64,000 bases of DNA from Plotosus lineatus (GCA_024760905.1 CM045731.1:17961001-18025000), one strand, 5' to 3'; shown: positions 44,576 to 55,957, counted from the stretch's first letter. The notes: generated from the letters alone by a model not told the origin. Translations and numbers: made by a program.

Positions 44576-45000
44576 TCTAAGCTCCTGTTTTCGGCAAGAA
44601 GGTAACAAGAACGATATCCTCCAGAAGACCTTCTGGTTATTCCTTCCCTGGACAGCGAGAGTTGGAATGATCTAATGAAAATTCTAATTAAAATGAAAAA
44701 GTAGTTTTCGGGACTGTTTTGATTAGTGATGACATTGCTCAGTTTAACCCCCACCCCCATGCTGGACCCAGATCTCCTCTGGCTGAAGGCATAGAATTAG
44801 TGCCCTTATCATTTTTTTGTGTAATTGGAGAATAAGTGGCAATCCATGCTCATTATAGAGTCAATCATGTGTGGCCTGGTCCGGGTCCTGTCGCAGTAGA
44901 TATGTCCTCCTCTGGGGCGAGGATGTATTTTCTTCGTTAGCTGTGGGCTCATTAATCAGAAGCTCCAGATTTAAAGTCCTCGGATAGTTTTGAAAAGTAC
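44575..45000. other. Unique sequence, nothing recognised
   Basis: No gene or repeat recognised. Confidence 0.35.
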
Positions 45001-45002
45001 CA

Positions 45003-45130
45003 ACTGGGGCAGCACGGTGGTGTAGCGGTTAGCACATCCGCCTCATAGCAAGACTGTCTTGGGTTTGAGTTGTGGGTGGGTTGAGGTTGTGGGTTTGAGT
45101 TGTGAGTGGGTTGAGGTTGTGGGTTATGAA
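45003..45130 (+). mobile_element. SINE family A head with a small tandem repeat
   Basis: GGGGCAGCACGGTGGTGTAG, AGCACATCCGCCTCATAGC and GGGTTTGAG are the tRNA-like head. GGTTTGAGTTGTGRGTGGGT is then repeated about twice. Confidence 0.65.
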
Positions 45131-45189
45131 GTTTGCATGCGAACGGATTGCAGTGCTCCATCGAACAAACCTCAAGAAAGTTCCTTCTG

Positions 45190-46170
45190 AGGGGTGAGGG
45201 AGGGGCATTCAGTTAGGGGCCGTACTGTAGTGCATATGCAATCCTACATAGCTTGAAATGAGTAAATGTGTCCAGAGATTGGATTGTTATATAAAATCTC
45301 ATGATTCTGAAATGGTAGATGGCTTTTCCATTATTAATTTTTTTTCACTTGCCAGCCTATAATTTTTGCAGTATGTGACCTTATATACTAGTAATCTCAG
45401 GACCAATTCTCGTTAAAGAACCTTTAAAGCACATGATCACTGTAAATAATTTGACCCCATCCATTTGCATAAAGCTGTAATTTAAAGACAGGGTGGGTTA
45501 TTTTGTCTCTGCAGAATGAACTCCCACTTCCCCTTTCTTTTTTCAGACAGCCATGATTCACTAGTTTGTGTGGGCTTTTTCTAAACAGAGTGCTGTGTGT
45601 TTGTTTCTGCTTTTGAAAGACGCGTAGTGGAGCATTTCAATAGAACCGTTCTCAATCACTTCGTCCAGTGTTGGTGCCCTTCTCTTGCCCCAGCAGGCTG
45701 ACTGGTGCACTGTTCTGCTGGCACTGCTACTGGCATCAAGCGCCACGATGGGCTGGACGAGCCATTGGCGCCTGCCAGCTTTGTGCGGTCAGAATCGCCC
45801 CATTCACAGAACATCCAAAATGGCAGCCAGGCCTTTTGAAAGGGCACAGTTGGGTTTAATGAGCGAGACACGCAGCTGGTTCTCCATGGACCATGCTGAG
45901 GTGATAAACTCCTACTTTCTTTATGCATGCCAGGACAAATATTGTGTTCCAACAGTACTAGTACAACTGTGTATAGCTAGAGTTTCATCAAATGAAATAA
46001 ATAGGATTAAGGTAATAAGCATTAAGAACCATTAGCTTTGTGGGTATATTTGTCACAGTACATCATTGGATCACCAGTACATCATTAGTCACCTGGCGGC
46101 TTGTTAATACAAATCCACTCCACCCTGCATCCTACAAAATTACAGAAAACCTATACCTAAACATTTAAAA
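45190..46170. other. Unique sequence with a GC-richer patch
   Basis: 45650-45860 is less AT-rich and carries several CpGs and plus-strand open frames, one starting at 45685 with a hydrophobic stretch. No homology is recognised, so I do not call a gene. Confidence 0.3.
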
Positions 46171-46174
46171 CTCT

Positions 46175-46505
46175 ATTGAAGCCTGGAGCCTATCTCAGCC
46201 GGCACTGGCCGAAGGTGGGTTACAGGCTGCCAGACCATCACAGGGCAGCACACACAACCATTCACTGTCACAGTCACTGTCACAGTCACACCTAGGGGAA
46301 ATTTGGAACAGCCAGCTGATGTAATGTGCATGTCTTTGGACGGTGGGAGGAAACCAAAGTACTGTACCCAGAGGAAACCAATGCTAGCACAGGAGAGAAC
46401 AAGCAAGCCCCATTCAGAACGGTCCCAGTTACGCAGCAGGTTTAAACCTAGAATCAGATTGCTGTGAGGCAACAATGCTAACCAACCCATCGCTGTGCCG
46501 CCCTG
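46175..46505 (-). mobile_element. SINE family A copy
   Basis: Reverse copy: CCTGGAGCCTATCTCAGCC, GGGGAAATTTGGAACAGCC, GTGCATGTCTTTGGACGG, GGTGGGAGGAAACC, and ATTGCTGTGAGGCAACAATG near the head. A CACTGTCACAGT triplication lies near 46265-46290. Confidence 0.65.
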
Positions 46506-46670
46506 CAAATTGGTGAAAAAGTGCCTGCAATTTACTGTAAATGGTAAATTCTTCGCAGCAAACCAGGTAGAGCAACCATTCTGACCCCGATCCACCGCTG
46601 AAAGCACCTGTAATAGGCATATGAGCATTAGAACCGGATCATTGAGCATCCAAGAATGGATGCTTGGGGG

Positions 46671-46677
46671 CACGCGC

Positions 46678-46720
<43 letters not shown>

Positions 46721-46803
46721 TGTGTGTGTCTGTGTGTGTCTGTGTGTGTCTATCTGTCTGTGTGTGTGTGTCTCTCTCTGTGTCTGTGTGTCTGTGTGTG
46801 TGT

Positions 46804-46848
<45 letters not shown>

Positions 46849-46900
46849 GGTAGGCAAATGAATCAAGTTATTTTTTTAATGTATAAAAGTGGAACAACAG

Positions 46901-46946
<46 letters not shown>

Positions 46947-47018
46947 ACGTGTACGTGGGGGGGCAGGCAAATGAATCAAGTGATTTTTTTTTTTATCTAT
47001 AAAAGTGGAACAACAGTC

Positions 47019-47081
<63 letters not shown>

Positions 47082-47082
47082 A
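46671..47082. repeat. (TG)n arrays with a duplicated unit of about 115 bp
   Basis: (TG/TC) 46680-46845, then GGCAAATGAATCAAGT...TATAAAAGTGGAACAACAGTC followed by (TG). The same spacer plus (TG) repeats once more (about 46852-46942 and 46965-47080). Confidence 0.9.
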
Positions 47083-47184
47083 TTGTCTAAAGTTACATGC
47101 ATTTGCATGTCAGTGTTTGGTGTCCTCGTGGACCTATCTCATTGACCAGATTCTTATCTGAATCTTGTGTGTTTTGTGTGTGTG

Positions 47185-47222
<38 letters not shown>
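47185..47222. repeat. (GA)n microsatellite
   Basis: About 18 GA units. Confidence 0.95.
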
Positions 47223-47226
<4 letters not shown>

Positions 47227-47500
47227 CAGCATCACTACTGTATTCTCCCTTCTCAAGTGAACTTTTCTTGTAGTTTAATGACTGCTCTGTAAATTGATTG
47301 AAGTGTTGTATTGACAGGACTGAATCCTTTACAACACTGGAGCCGATTACGCCAGAAATTCTCTGTTACGTCTATTAAAGCTGAAGAGCAAAGTGTCTCC
47401 AAACGTGGTGTAGGCTGGTTTATTATATCAGGTTTGATGCGTTGATAACTGGTGCGCCGTATTGAACCAGAGTGTTTTTGGATTGAATGTTGCCCTCTCA

Positions 47501-47846
47501 GGGCAGTGGTGGTCTAGTGGTATAGGGCGCTGGATCGCTGATCCAAAGGTTGGGGGTTCGATTCCCACTCTCCACAAGGTTGTCACTGTCCTCCCAGTGC
47601 AGCTAACTGGGTTATCAAAGGCGGGCCATGTCTCTCACTGTCTATGGTGTGAGGCATGGAAAAGAACCATTGCTGACTTTCGACAAGAGTAGCTGCAAAG
47701 CCGTCTGCGTGTTTCCGCCCTGCGATGGCCTGGCGAGCTGTCCAGGGTGTACTCTGCCCTCGCCCGAAGTTGGATGGGATGGGCGCCAGCCTTCCCGCGA
47801 CCCTAATTAGGATTAAGCGGTTACAGAAAATGATGATGATGAATGA
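47501..47846 (+). mobile_element. Chimeric SINE: family B head, family A tail, with TSD
   Basis: Flanked by ATGTTGCCCTCTCA (47487-47500) and ATGTTTCCCTCTCA (47847-47860), 13 of 14 bases equal. The first half (GGTGGTCTAGTGGTATAGGG, GGGGGTTCGATTCCC, CCATTGCTGACTTTCG) is family B. From about 47720 it is the family A tail (GGCGAGCTGTCCAGGGTG, CCTAATTAGGATTAAGCGG) ending in GATGATGATGAATGAATG. Confidence 0.9.
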
Positions 47847-47924
47847 ATGTTTCCCTCTCATGGAAAGAATTAAGGAGAAGCAACACATGGATACTGTTTC
47901 AGAAACTGGGATGTATGGGTGGTT

Positions 47925-48470
47925 GGATGGATGGATGGAACTATGAACAGATAAATTTATGAAAAATCAATAATAGACAAGGGGAATTTATATATAGATG
48001 GATGGATGGATGGGTGGATGGATGGGACTGTGGACAGATAATAAATCATCAATGGACAATTGCATCAATGAAATGATGAACAGTTGCTTGGATAGATTGA
48101 GAGTTTGAGGTATTGATCAATAAATCAATAGAGATAATAGATGGATGGATGAATGGCTTGGTGGAAGGAAATATCACGGATAAATGGATGGATAATGAAT
48201 TGACAGTTGCATCAATGAAAAGATGGATGGACATTTGGTAGGTTGGATGGATTGATGATCAGTTTGAGGTATTGTTCAGTAAATCAGTGGAGAGATGATA
48301 GCTGGCTGAATGGATGGAGAGATCTTCAATCGACTCGTGAATGGAAGAATAAATCGACTGTTTTGTGGATGGATAAATGGACATATAAATGGATGGATGG
48401 ACATGAATTGATTAATATATTAATAGAAAGATGATGAAAGATGTTGGCTGGATGGGTGGATGGAAAGATC
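47925..48470. repeat. Degenerate (GGAT)n satellite
   Basis: GGATGGATGGATGG blocks at 47928-47940, 47998-48025, 48140-48155, 48350-48402 and 48450-48465, separated by diverged ATGGA/AATGA sequence. Confidence 0.85.
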
Positions 48471-48479
48471 TGGATGTTG

Positions 48480-49030
48480 CTGTGAAAGCGAAAGCGGTGG
48501 TTTTTAAACGAATAAAGTAAAAATGTGTGCTGTGTTACTTTCTCTTGTAACACTGCTGACATGCAGGTATTTGCAGAGCTGTTTACTGCGCTCTTTATTT
48601 TTAACCTAACACCGGAACATATCCAGAGCATGATTGCAGATACCTTCTTACCAGAGTGTAAGATGTTCTTCAGCACAGTGTACGCAGGTGTGGAAGGAGG
48701 ATGTAAGATATTTGCTCAGGGTTCGTCTAACACTCCATCCTAATTGGAACGTTGCTTTTTTAGCTTGAGGACTGGACTTATTGTCTTCAGCTCACCAGGA
48801 CACATTTTCAGGAAGGTTTATGATCTTGAAGAGTCCATATTGCACATAATGACATGTGAATACTACAACCAGCAGTGTTTTGTAAACCATTCTCACGCTC
48901 ATTAGTTATTCTAAAACAAGATCTCTACATCAGCATAATATATTTATAGTCACTTTATTTGGCAACCCTGTCATTGTGTTTTTTCTGCTGCTCCTCCTCC
49001 TCCGCCAGTAAAAATCATTATTATCAGTGT
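48480..49030. other. Unique sequence with a short plausible ORF
   Basis: Plus frame 48525-48743 reads as ordinary-complexity protein (VFAELFTALFIF, HIQSMIADTFLPECK) without repeats. I recognise no family and see no flanking splice evidence, so it is left as noncoding. Confidence 0.25.
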
Positions 49031-49032
49031 GA

Positions 49033-49220
49033 ATCATGGGCGGTATGGTGGCGCCGTGTATGGCCGCCTCACAGAAACCTCACAGTCCTGGGTTTGAGTC
49101 CCGGGCTCGGTGATGGCGTTTCTGTGTGGTGCTCACATGGTTTCCCTGTGTTTGTGTGGGTTTCCTCCAGGTACTAAGGTTTCCTCTTTGTGTCGGCTGA
49201 GATAGCCTTCGGCCTCTTTG
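49033..49220 (+). mobile_element. SINE family A, deleted body
   Basis: Head GGGCGGTATGGTGGCGCCG, GGGTTTGAGTCCCGGGCTC, GGTTTCCTCCAGGTAC, then directly GTGTCGGCTGAGATAG and GTTAGAACTAA. Confidence 0.6.
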
Positions 49221-49224
49221 TTAG

Positions 49225-50340
49225 AACTAATTCTGACGCACAGTAGTCTTGTGTGTTTGTTTTCTCTGTCAGGTAGAAGTAGCTAATAAAAACTGCAGCA
49301 CCTAAGTTGAAAGAAAGACATAAAAAAGGAAAAATGTAACATTGTAATGCTGAGATAGTGATTTTTTTTTTTTTTGAGTCTCTTAGTTCCTCTCTTGAAG
49401 CCTCCCCTGAAGACTTAGTAGATAAAAGCAATACTTAAAGCTCCCTGCTTCAGCTGGGATTCAGGTGTGAAGATCATCTACGCTTGAGTATCAGAATATT
49501 TCCATGCTGTTGTTCATGTTAAAAAGGACGAGGTTCTTTCTATTCCCAATTTACATGCCTAACATTTGATCTTGGATGTTCAGCACGGTTCTTTTTTTTA
49601 AATATTTGATAAATTATAGTTATTAAAAATATGTTGTTTTCGCCTCTTTTGGTTTGTTAATTTGTCTGTTTATATGTTTGTTTACGTGCAGTATAACTCA
49701 AAAAGTTATGAACAGATGTTGATGATATTTTTCTCTTGAGTATGACATGGAACAAGTAACAATCCTTTGCATTTTGGAGGTAATCCGCATCTGGGATCAT
49801 GTTGAAAAGAAACCCATTAAAGTCAATAAGTGCAAATAATGTCTGAAAGAATTCCGAGACATTTCATCATAACTTTGCTTACCTTGAGTCTTCGGCAGAT
49901 TTTATAGGTTAATCAGTGAACTCGACACCTTGTCATTTGACCCTGGTGGATTTAGTGTACACTCTGAGTCCCTCTTTAGTTACACCCACCAGGAGCTAAT
50001 GTTGTTCCCTGTGTTGGTTGGTTTGTCTGTTTGTTTGTGTGCAAATTCAAAATGTAATGTACATATTTTAATGACTCTTTAATGATTTTTTTTTTTTTAC
50101 TCGAGAATGGTGTAGTAACAGTGACAAACTGTTAAATTTTAAAAGTGATCCCTGCACCGAAAAAAAAAAAAAAATCCTGAACTTTTGAAAACTGCCTATT
50201 CTTTAAAATGCGCCAAAATGAGATGCCTGTTAGCGGGATGTCAAGTCATATTAATAAATCTCTGCCTGCCGAAGATTTCTTCCCATCTCTGAGTACTGCT
50301 CTTTTTTATTTTATTTTTGCATGATACACTAGTTAGCAAG
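49225..50340. other. Unique AT-rich sequence, nothing recognised
   Basis: The only notable words are GTTTGTCTGTTT-type repeats near 49660 and 50020 in similar contexts (AACAAGTAAC, GGAGCTAATG). This is possibly an old, diverged repeat. Confidence 0.35.
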
Positions 50341-50344
50341 GTTT

Positions 50345-50780
50345 TGGGTTTTAAATACTCTGCCTCACAACAAGAAGGTCCTGGGTTCCAACCCCATGTT
50401 TGGCAAGGGTGCTTCTGTGTAAAGTTTGTATACTTTCCCCGTGTTTGGGTGAGTTTTTTCTGGGTACTTTAGTTTCCTTCCATGGTCCAAAGTCACGTAC
50501 ATTAGGCTAACTGGCTATTCCAAATTGCCCCTAGGTCTGAATAGTTGTGTATGTTTTATGATGGTTTTGGCAAACTGTTCACAGTGTACCCAGTCTTCTC
50601 CCAGTGTTAGTCTCCAGGTTATTCTCAGGTTATATCTTGCATGCCCCTTTAAAGGTAAAACATACAACTAAATAAAACTTTAAAAAAAAGAAGACAAAAT
50701 CATTTAAACATTAACAAAATGAGCCAACATGAAAAAATAATCATCCAGCCACCCTGCAACGCCATTAGGACTAAGTACTT
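50345..50780 (+). mobile_element. SINE family A copy with a small insertion
   Basis: CTGCCTCACAACAAGAAGGTC, GGGTTCCAACCCC, TTGTATACTTTCCCCGTG, GTACATTAGGCTAACTGGC, CAAATTGCCCCTAGGTC. The tail ends with GCAACGCCATTAGGACTAAG. About 100 unrelated bases at 50640-50740 split it. Confidence 0.6.
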
Positions 50781-50784
50781 TGGC

Positions 50785-51690
50785 AAATGATCCATCTTTT
50801 GTATTCATTTTTTTATTGCAAATGAATGCTAGAAGTCTGTATTTGTGTGTATGTTTAGCATTTCCCCCTCTTTCTTGCAGTGTGTGTCAAGTTTCTGCAG
50901 AAACTACGAAGCTATTTTTAGGTTTGGAGATGTATTGTACTTCACTATCCCTGTTGTTTTGACCAGAGAGACCTCTGGAGATTCTCAGCAGTTAATTGAA
51001 ACCAGCTGTAAGTGTGGAAACCGGGAAACGCCTTCTGTGTCCGAGCGTTGGTATTGGCTTTCGTAGTGCAAGGAGACTTCTGATTGGTTGATGCTGGAGG
51101 ATCACTGAAGGTCACTGGATTTTATTAAGCTTGGTTGTGTTTGCGGCACATTTTGTATGGTTTGCACAAAGTTAAGCATTGTTAACTTCACCCGTAATAC
51201 CCTTTGGCTAAATATAATTCTACTCAAGTGCATTATAAATGGCATTACCTACTGTAAACAGGCTTTAAATTCTCTTATGTTGTTTAGTTAATGTTCATTT
51301 ATTTTCCTTATCCTTCTTTCTGATTGTTAGCGATTCTTCAGATTATCTCAGTGCATTCCATGACCTAGAAATGAAAGTGCATTACCAGTCTGCAGTAGCT
51401 TTCATGAGATAATGAAATGGATATTTTTCTATAAATCAATTTGGTGTACGGTAAACCTTCCTGTTGCTCTTCTACTTCTCATTCCCCCTGTTTACAGATT
51501 CATCAACACAGGAAAAACTCTTTAAACCAGATCTCAACACAAGCACCTCCTTTTATTGCTTCTCCAACATTCAGAGCCGTCAAAGAGCGCAAACCTCTAC
51601 CACAGCACTCCTACTGGTTCTGCTATACCACCACACTTCCAAAAACTGAAGTCCTATGTTAAATTTAGTGAGTGTAGTCTGCTGTATTCA
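50785..51690. other. Unique sequence, nothing recognised
   Basis: No gene recognised. A word AAGAGCGCAAACCTCTRCCA occurs at about 51583 and again at about 52727, suggesting an old repeat. Confidence 0.35.
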
Positions 51691-51731
51691 AGGCGATTAG
51701 TCACTAATTCAGGCATCCATTCAGTTGTGGT

Positions 51732-52092
51732 GGGCAGTGGTGGTCTAGTGGTATAGGGCGCTGGATCGCTGATCCAAAGGTTGGGGGTTCGAGTCCCACT
51801 TTCCACAAGGTTGTCACTGTCCCCCCCAGTGCGGCTAACTGGGTTATCAATGGCGGGCCATGTCTGTCACTGTCTATGGTGAGAGGCATGTAAAAGAACC
51901 ATTGCTGACTTTCGTAAAGAGTAGCTGCAAAGCCGTCAGCGTGTTTCTGTCCCTTGCTAAAAAAAAAAGGGTTGTGACAGGAAGGGCATCCGACGTAAAA
52001 ACCTCTTCCAAATCAAACGTGCGAATCAGATGATTCACTGTGGCGACTCCCGAGTAAAAGAGAAAAAGCCGAAAGGAAGACAGACAGACAGA
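51732..52092 (+). mobile_element. SINE family B, RTE-tailed, with TSD
   Basis: Head GGGCAGTGGTGGTCTAGTGG, B box GGGGGTTCGAGTCCC, tail GGAAGGGCATCCGACG, GTGGCGACTCCCGAG, GCCGAAAGGAAGACAGACAG. AGTCACTAATTCAGGCA occurs at about 51700 and again at about 52095, consistent with a target duplication. Confidence 0.88.
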
Positions 52093-52104
52093 CAGTCACT
52101 AATT

Positions 52105-52442
52105 CAGGCAGTGGTGGCCTGGTGGTAAAGGTGCTAAATCACTGATCTTAAGGTTGGGGGTCCAAGCCCCATTCTCCATGGGATGTCACTGTCCCCTGAT
52201 GCAGCTAACTAGGTTATCAAATGCCAGCCATGTCTCTTACTGTCTGTGGTGTGAGGTTAATGTAAAAGAACCATTGCTGATTTTCGACAAGAGTAGGCTG
52301 CATAGCCGTCAGCATGTTTCCGCCCTGTGATGGCCTGGTGAGCTGTCCAGGGTGTACGCTGCACTTGCCCCGAGTCGATTTGGATGGGCACCAGCCGCTC
52401 TGTGACCCCAATTAGGATTAAGCGGTTACAGAAAATGATTTA
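52105..52442 (+). mobile_element. Chimeric SINE (head B, tail A)
   Basis: Head GGCAGTGGTGGCCTGGTGG, TAAGGTTGGGGGTCCAAGC, body CCATTGCTGATTTTCGAC, then A-type tail GGTGAGCTGTCCAGGGTG and CAATTAGGATTAAGCGGTT. It directly follows a family B copy. Confidence 0.75.
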
Positions 52443-52444
52443 AT

Positions 52445-53560
52445 ATGTACACATTGACACTATTCTAATTCACTAAATAAGTGTTTCCCTTTAAGGAAAA
52501 ATCAACAGACATGCACCAGTAACTTTTACGATGCAGAGAGGGTGAAGAGATCCCATTGTTGGTGTTACAGGAGACACCACACATGTGCATTGTGTGATTT
52601 CTGTGGAACCTGGAGAAGTTTGTGTAGGGATGTCACACTGGTAAGTTCATGTTGCGGTTAATTAAGGCATGCACCGCTCATGCAATGTTAAGTTGACTGA
52701 CTTACTTGAACACCTAGAAGCATCCAAAGAGCGCAAACCTCTGCCAAGTAAAAAATTTCAAGAGGGAAAAAACCTTCCTCAATACTCGTCATTTCAGATG
52801 TCAGTGTGGCTTTTTATGATTAGTTAACGCACCAATAGAGTAATGATGGCTGAAACTTTGCCGTAATGTCTTCAGAGCATTGAGCTGTGACAGAGGTCGT
52901 GCTGGCATGTGGGCTGTAGTCGGAAACATAACACACCTCCTCCATCTCTCCAACAATTGTCCATTGTATTCAGTCCACCCGTCTTTACAATTCTCCCTGG
53001 GTTACGAGATGGAGTTTTAGTGGAGTGTTATGGTGCACTTATTTTTAGACACCGTTTTAGACATACACGCGTCAGACATATACAGACTGACCATAGACAT
53101 ACAGGCTTTCCAGCCACAGTATGAGTGTTTTTGGGTGTGAAAGTGAGACAAGACAATACAGTGGAGGGTCAGTGACCAGTCGTGCGTTGCCTTGGAGATA
53201 GCGAATATGAATGACATCCCGAGGAGATCAAACATTATTTTCTCTTTGCTCTCTCCAAGTCTTTCCCCTCCCTTTTGTGTCATCTCGAGCCACCACTGTA
53301 GAATTTATGAAGGAATCTAATCAAGGCGAGCATCAAAAGGCAGGCTGCCTGGTGTCCCTCCTGCACTCCAACAACGACACCGGCACAAAGGAGCGGAACT
53401 AACGCAGGGTGATATGTCACTCATCTACAGAAAGACTCTCCACATCTTTCTCACTGCATCATTGACCGACTGTTTCCCTCCGCCCCCCAGGACACTTTCA
53501 GAGCTGATGCAGGGTTTAGAAATAAAGGGGACCGTCAAAAATAAATAAAATTTAACTTTA
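52445..53560. other. Unique sequence, nothing recognised
   Basis: Plus frame 53211-53402 is repeat-free but unlike known proteins. CT-rich tract near 53240-53280. Confidence 0.35.
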
Positions 53561-54563
53561 CACTGTGTAGTTTAGCACTCTATAGTATCGTGTAGTGTAG
53601 TGCTGTGTTGTGTTGCATAATGTTGTTTAATGTAGGGTTGTGTTGTCAAGTGTCATTGGTGTTGTGCAGTGTAGTTTAGTGTTGCATAATGTTTCATGTG
53701 GAGTATTGTAGTGTCGTGTACTGTTTTTGCAGTGTTAGTGTATTGTTGTTTAGTATAGTGTATGGTCGTGTTGAATAGTTTTGCATGGTGTAGTGTCAGT
53801 GTAGTGTTGAGCAGTGTTGTGTAGGGTAAAAGGTAAGTCTGTTGACAGTGTTTTTACACCTGAGCCGCGTGGCTCATCAGGCCGGTGCTTATCCCCGGTT
53901 TCCGTAGCATGAAGCGACTAGGAGATCAACTCCCCCTGGATGGGACGCTAGTCCATCGCAGGTTACCTTCCCAGTATATTTTACTGGTACCCATTTATAC
54001 TGCTGGGTGAACAGGGGCACACTTGTGGTTGAGACCTTGCCCAGGGGTCTTAGCACAGTGAGGGTCTCAGTGGGATTCGGACTCACAACCTCCCAATCAT
54101 GAGCACAGCATCCTAACCACTACGCCACTGGCCCCGAGCAGTGTTGTGTAGTGTCAGTGTAACGTTGTGCAGTGTCAGTGTGATGTTTTGTACTGTTGTG
54201 TGGTGTTATTGTAATGTTGTGTACAGTTGTGTGGTGTTAGTGTAATGCTGTGTAATGTCAGTGTATTGTTTTGTACTGTTGTGTGGTGTTAGTGTAATGT
54301 TGTGTACAGTTGTACAGCTGTGTAGTGTTAGTGTACTGTTAGTGTAATGCTCTGCATTGTTAATGTAATGCTGCGTAATGTTGTGTAGGTTTAGTGTAAT
54401 GTTAGTGTAATGTTCTGCATTGTTAGTGTAATGTTGCATACAGTTGTGTAATGTTAGTGTAATGTGTGCTGTTGTGTAATGGGTTCAGTGTAATGTTAGT
54501 GTAATATTGTGTACGGTAGTGTTAGTGTAATATTGTGTACGGTAGTGTTAGTGTAATATTGTG
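53560..54563. repeat. GT-rich minisatellite, degenerate left part
   Basis: Words GTAGTGTAGTG, GTTGTGTAG and GTTAGTGTAATG repeat irregularly. The array is interrupted by SINE D (53825-54135) and ends at the hAT element (54564). It is the same array as 57302-61005. Confidence 0.9.
53825..54135 (-). mobile_element. SINE family D inside the minisatellite, 16-bp TSD
   Basis: Flanked by GAGCAGTGTTGTGTAG (53809-53824 and 54136-54151), itself minisatellite sequence. On the minus strand the head reads GGCCAGTGGCGTAGTGG with GAGTCCGAATCCC. The body has GATGGACTAGCGTCCCATCC. 311 bp. Confidence 0.88.
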
Positions 54564-54774
54564 TAGGGCTGCAACTATCGATTATTTTAATAATCGATGA
54601 ATCAGTCAATTATTTTTTCGATTAATCAGAAAGAGCACAAACAATTTTTAATTTCTATTTTAAAAAATAGACCATTTGTTTTCAAATTTCCAGTCCACAT
54701 GTGAGTAACTGAGCATATGTATAGTCATTTGTTAATTCTATGATACGTAGTTATATACGTATATATCAACTATA

Positions 54775-55400
54775 GAGAATTTTCTGAGTACATGCTTCGG
54801 TAAGAGAATGCTCAATACTTTTTCGTACAGAAAATATAAGTAAAAATAAAAGGACAGGACAAAGACTTTCTATCGAATCTTCATTTTCACTACAGATCTG
54901 TTTCGAGGGGTGGTGAAACCATCCTCTCTCTTCAGGTGATTACAGAAGTCTTATGGTTTCACCACCCCTCGAAACAGATGAAGTTTCAATAGAAAGTCTT
55001 TGTCCTGGCCTTTTATTTTTACTCATATGTCTTCCTTTCGGCTTTTTCCCTTTTACTCAGGAGTCGCCATAGCGAATCATCTGATTCGCACGTTTGATTT
55101 GGCAGAGGTTTTTACGTCGGATGCCCTTCCTGTCACAACTCTTTTTATCAAGGGACAGAAACACGCTGACGACTTTTCAGCTACTCTTTACGAAAGTCAG
55201 CAATGGTTCTTTTACATGCCTCTCACTATAGACAATGAGAGACATGGCCTGCCTTTGATAACCCAGTTAGCTGCACTGGGGGGGACAGTGACAACCTTGT
55301 GGAAAGTGGGACTCGAACCCCCAATCTTTGGATCAGTGATCCAGCGCCCTATACCACTAGACCACCACTGCCCCTTTTTATTTTTACTCATATATCAACT
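54775..55400. mobile_element. Fold-back element, copy 2, split by SINE B
   Basis: CAGATCTGTTTCGAGGGG with GGTGGTGAAACCAT and its inverted copy lie at 54891-54980. The outer arm (GAGAATGCTCAATACTTTTT) matches copy 1 at 25030-25060 in inverse. The right arm is interrupted at 55029. Confidence 0.7.
55029..55375 (-). mobile_element. SINE family B, RTE-tailed, with 18-bp TSD
   Basis: Flanked by TTTTATTTTTACTCATAT (55011-55028 and 55376-55393). The head at the right has GGTGGTCTAGTGGTATAGGG and the tail at the left AAAGCCGAAAGGAAG. Body includes CCATTGCTGACTTTCG in inverse. Confidence 0.93.
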
Positions 55401-55545
55401 ATATATACAGACGCTCCCCGACTTACGTTTTTAATTGGTTCCGGATGGCTGAACGTAAGTTGCAAGTGAACGTACGTTGTTACAGTGACGTATGACGCTC
55501 ATATTGTACTATACATCCATAAATACCATTACCGTATCTCATAAT

Positions 55546-55957
55546 GGCGGCACGGTGGCGTAGTGGTTAGCACGTCCGCCTCACAGCAAGAAGGCCCGGG
55601 TTCGATTCCCGGCCTGGGCGTTTCTGTGTGGAGTTTGCATGTTCTCCCCGTGCTTGTGCGGGTTTCCTCCGGGTGCTCCGGTTTCCCCATAATCCAAAGA
55701 CGTGCACTGTAGGTTAATTGGCCGTTCTAAATTGACCGTAGTTTCTCTCCTGCAGCGGCACTGGAACCCAGTCGTATCGGCACTTGCCTTTCCATTGGAT
55801 CCTTCCGGTGGCGCCGAGACAGGGGGGGACTTGCTGCTTGGGTAACAGCCTGTCCCTCATTACTCCCTACCCAGGCTCTGTGCACTGGGGAGTATCACCA
55901 GTCGGGATACTGGCCAGAGCGCAGCCATAGTCCTTCGGGACTGACGGAGGCCTACGC
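55546..55957 (+). mobile_element. SINE family A, full length, with 11-bp TSD
   Basis: Flanked by TATCTCATAAT (55535-55545 and 55958-55968). tRNA-like head GGCGGCACGGTGGCGTAGTG with B box GGGTTCGATTCCCGG. Body TTTCTGTGTGGAGTTTGCAT, CCTCCGGGTGCTCC. Unlike older copies it ends in a different 3' part (CAGCGGCACTGGAACCCAG, CGGGACTGACGGAGGC). The clean TSD and near-consensus head suggest a young copy. Confidence 0.9.

Noticed and set aside
45685..46035. Plus-strand ORF with a hydrophobic, signal-like start
   Set aside because: No recognisable domain, overlapping open frames on the other strand, and no splice or promoter support.
55546..55615. Possible tRNA gene
   Set aside because: A- and B-box-like words are present but there is no matching acceptor stem, and the sequence continues into a SINE body with TSDs. 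The same applies to the heads at 28095, 47501 and 51732.
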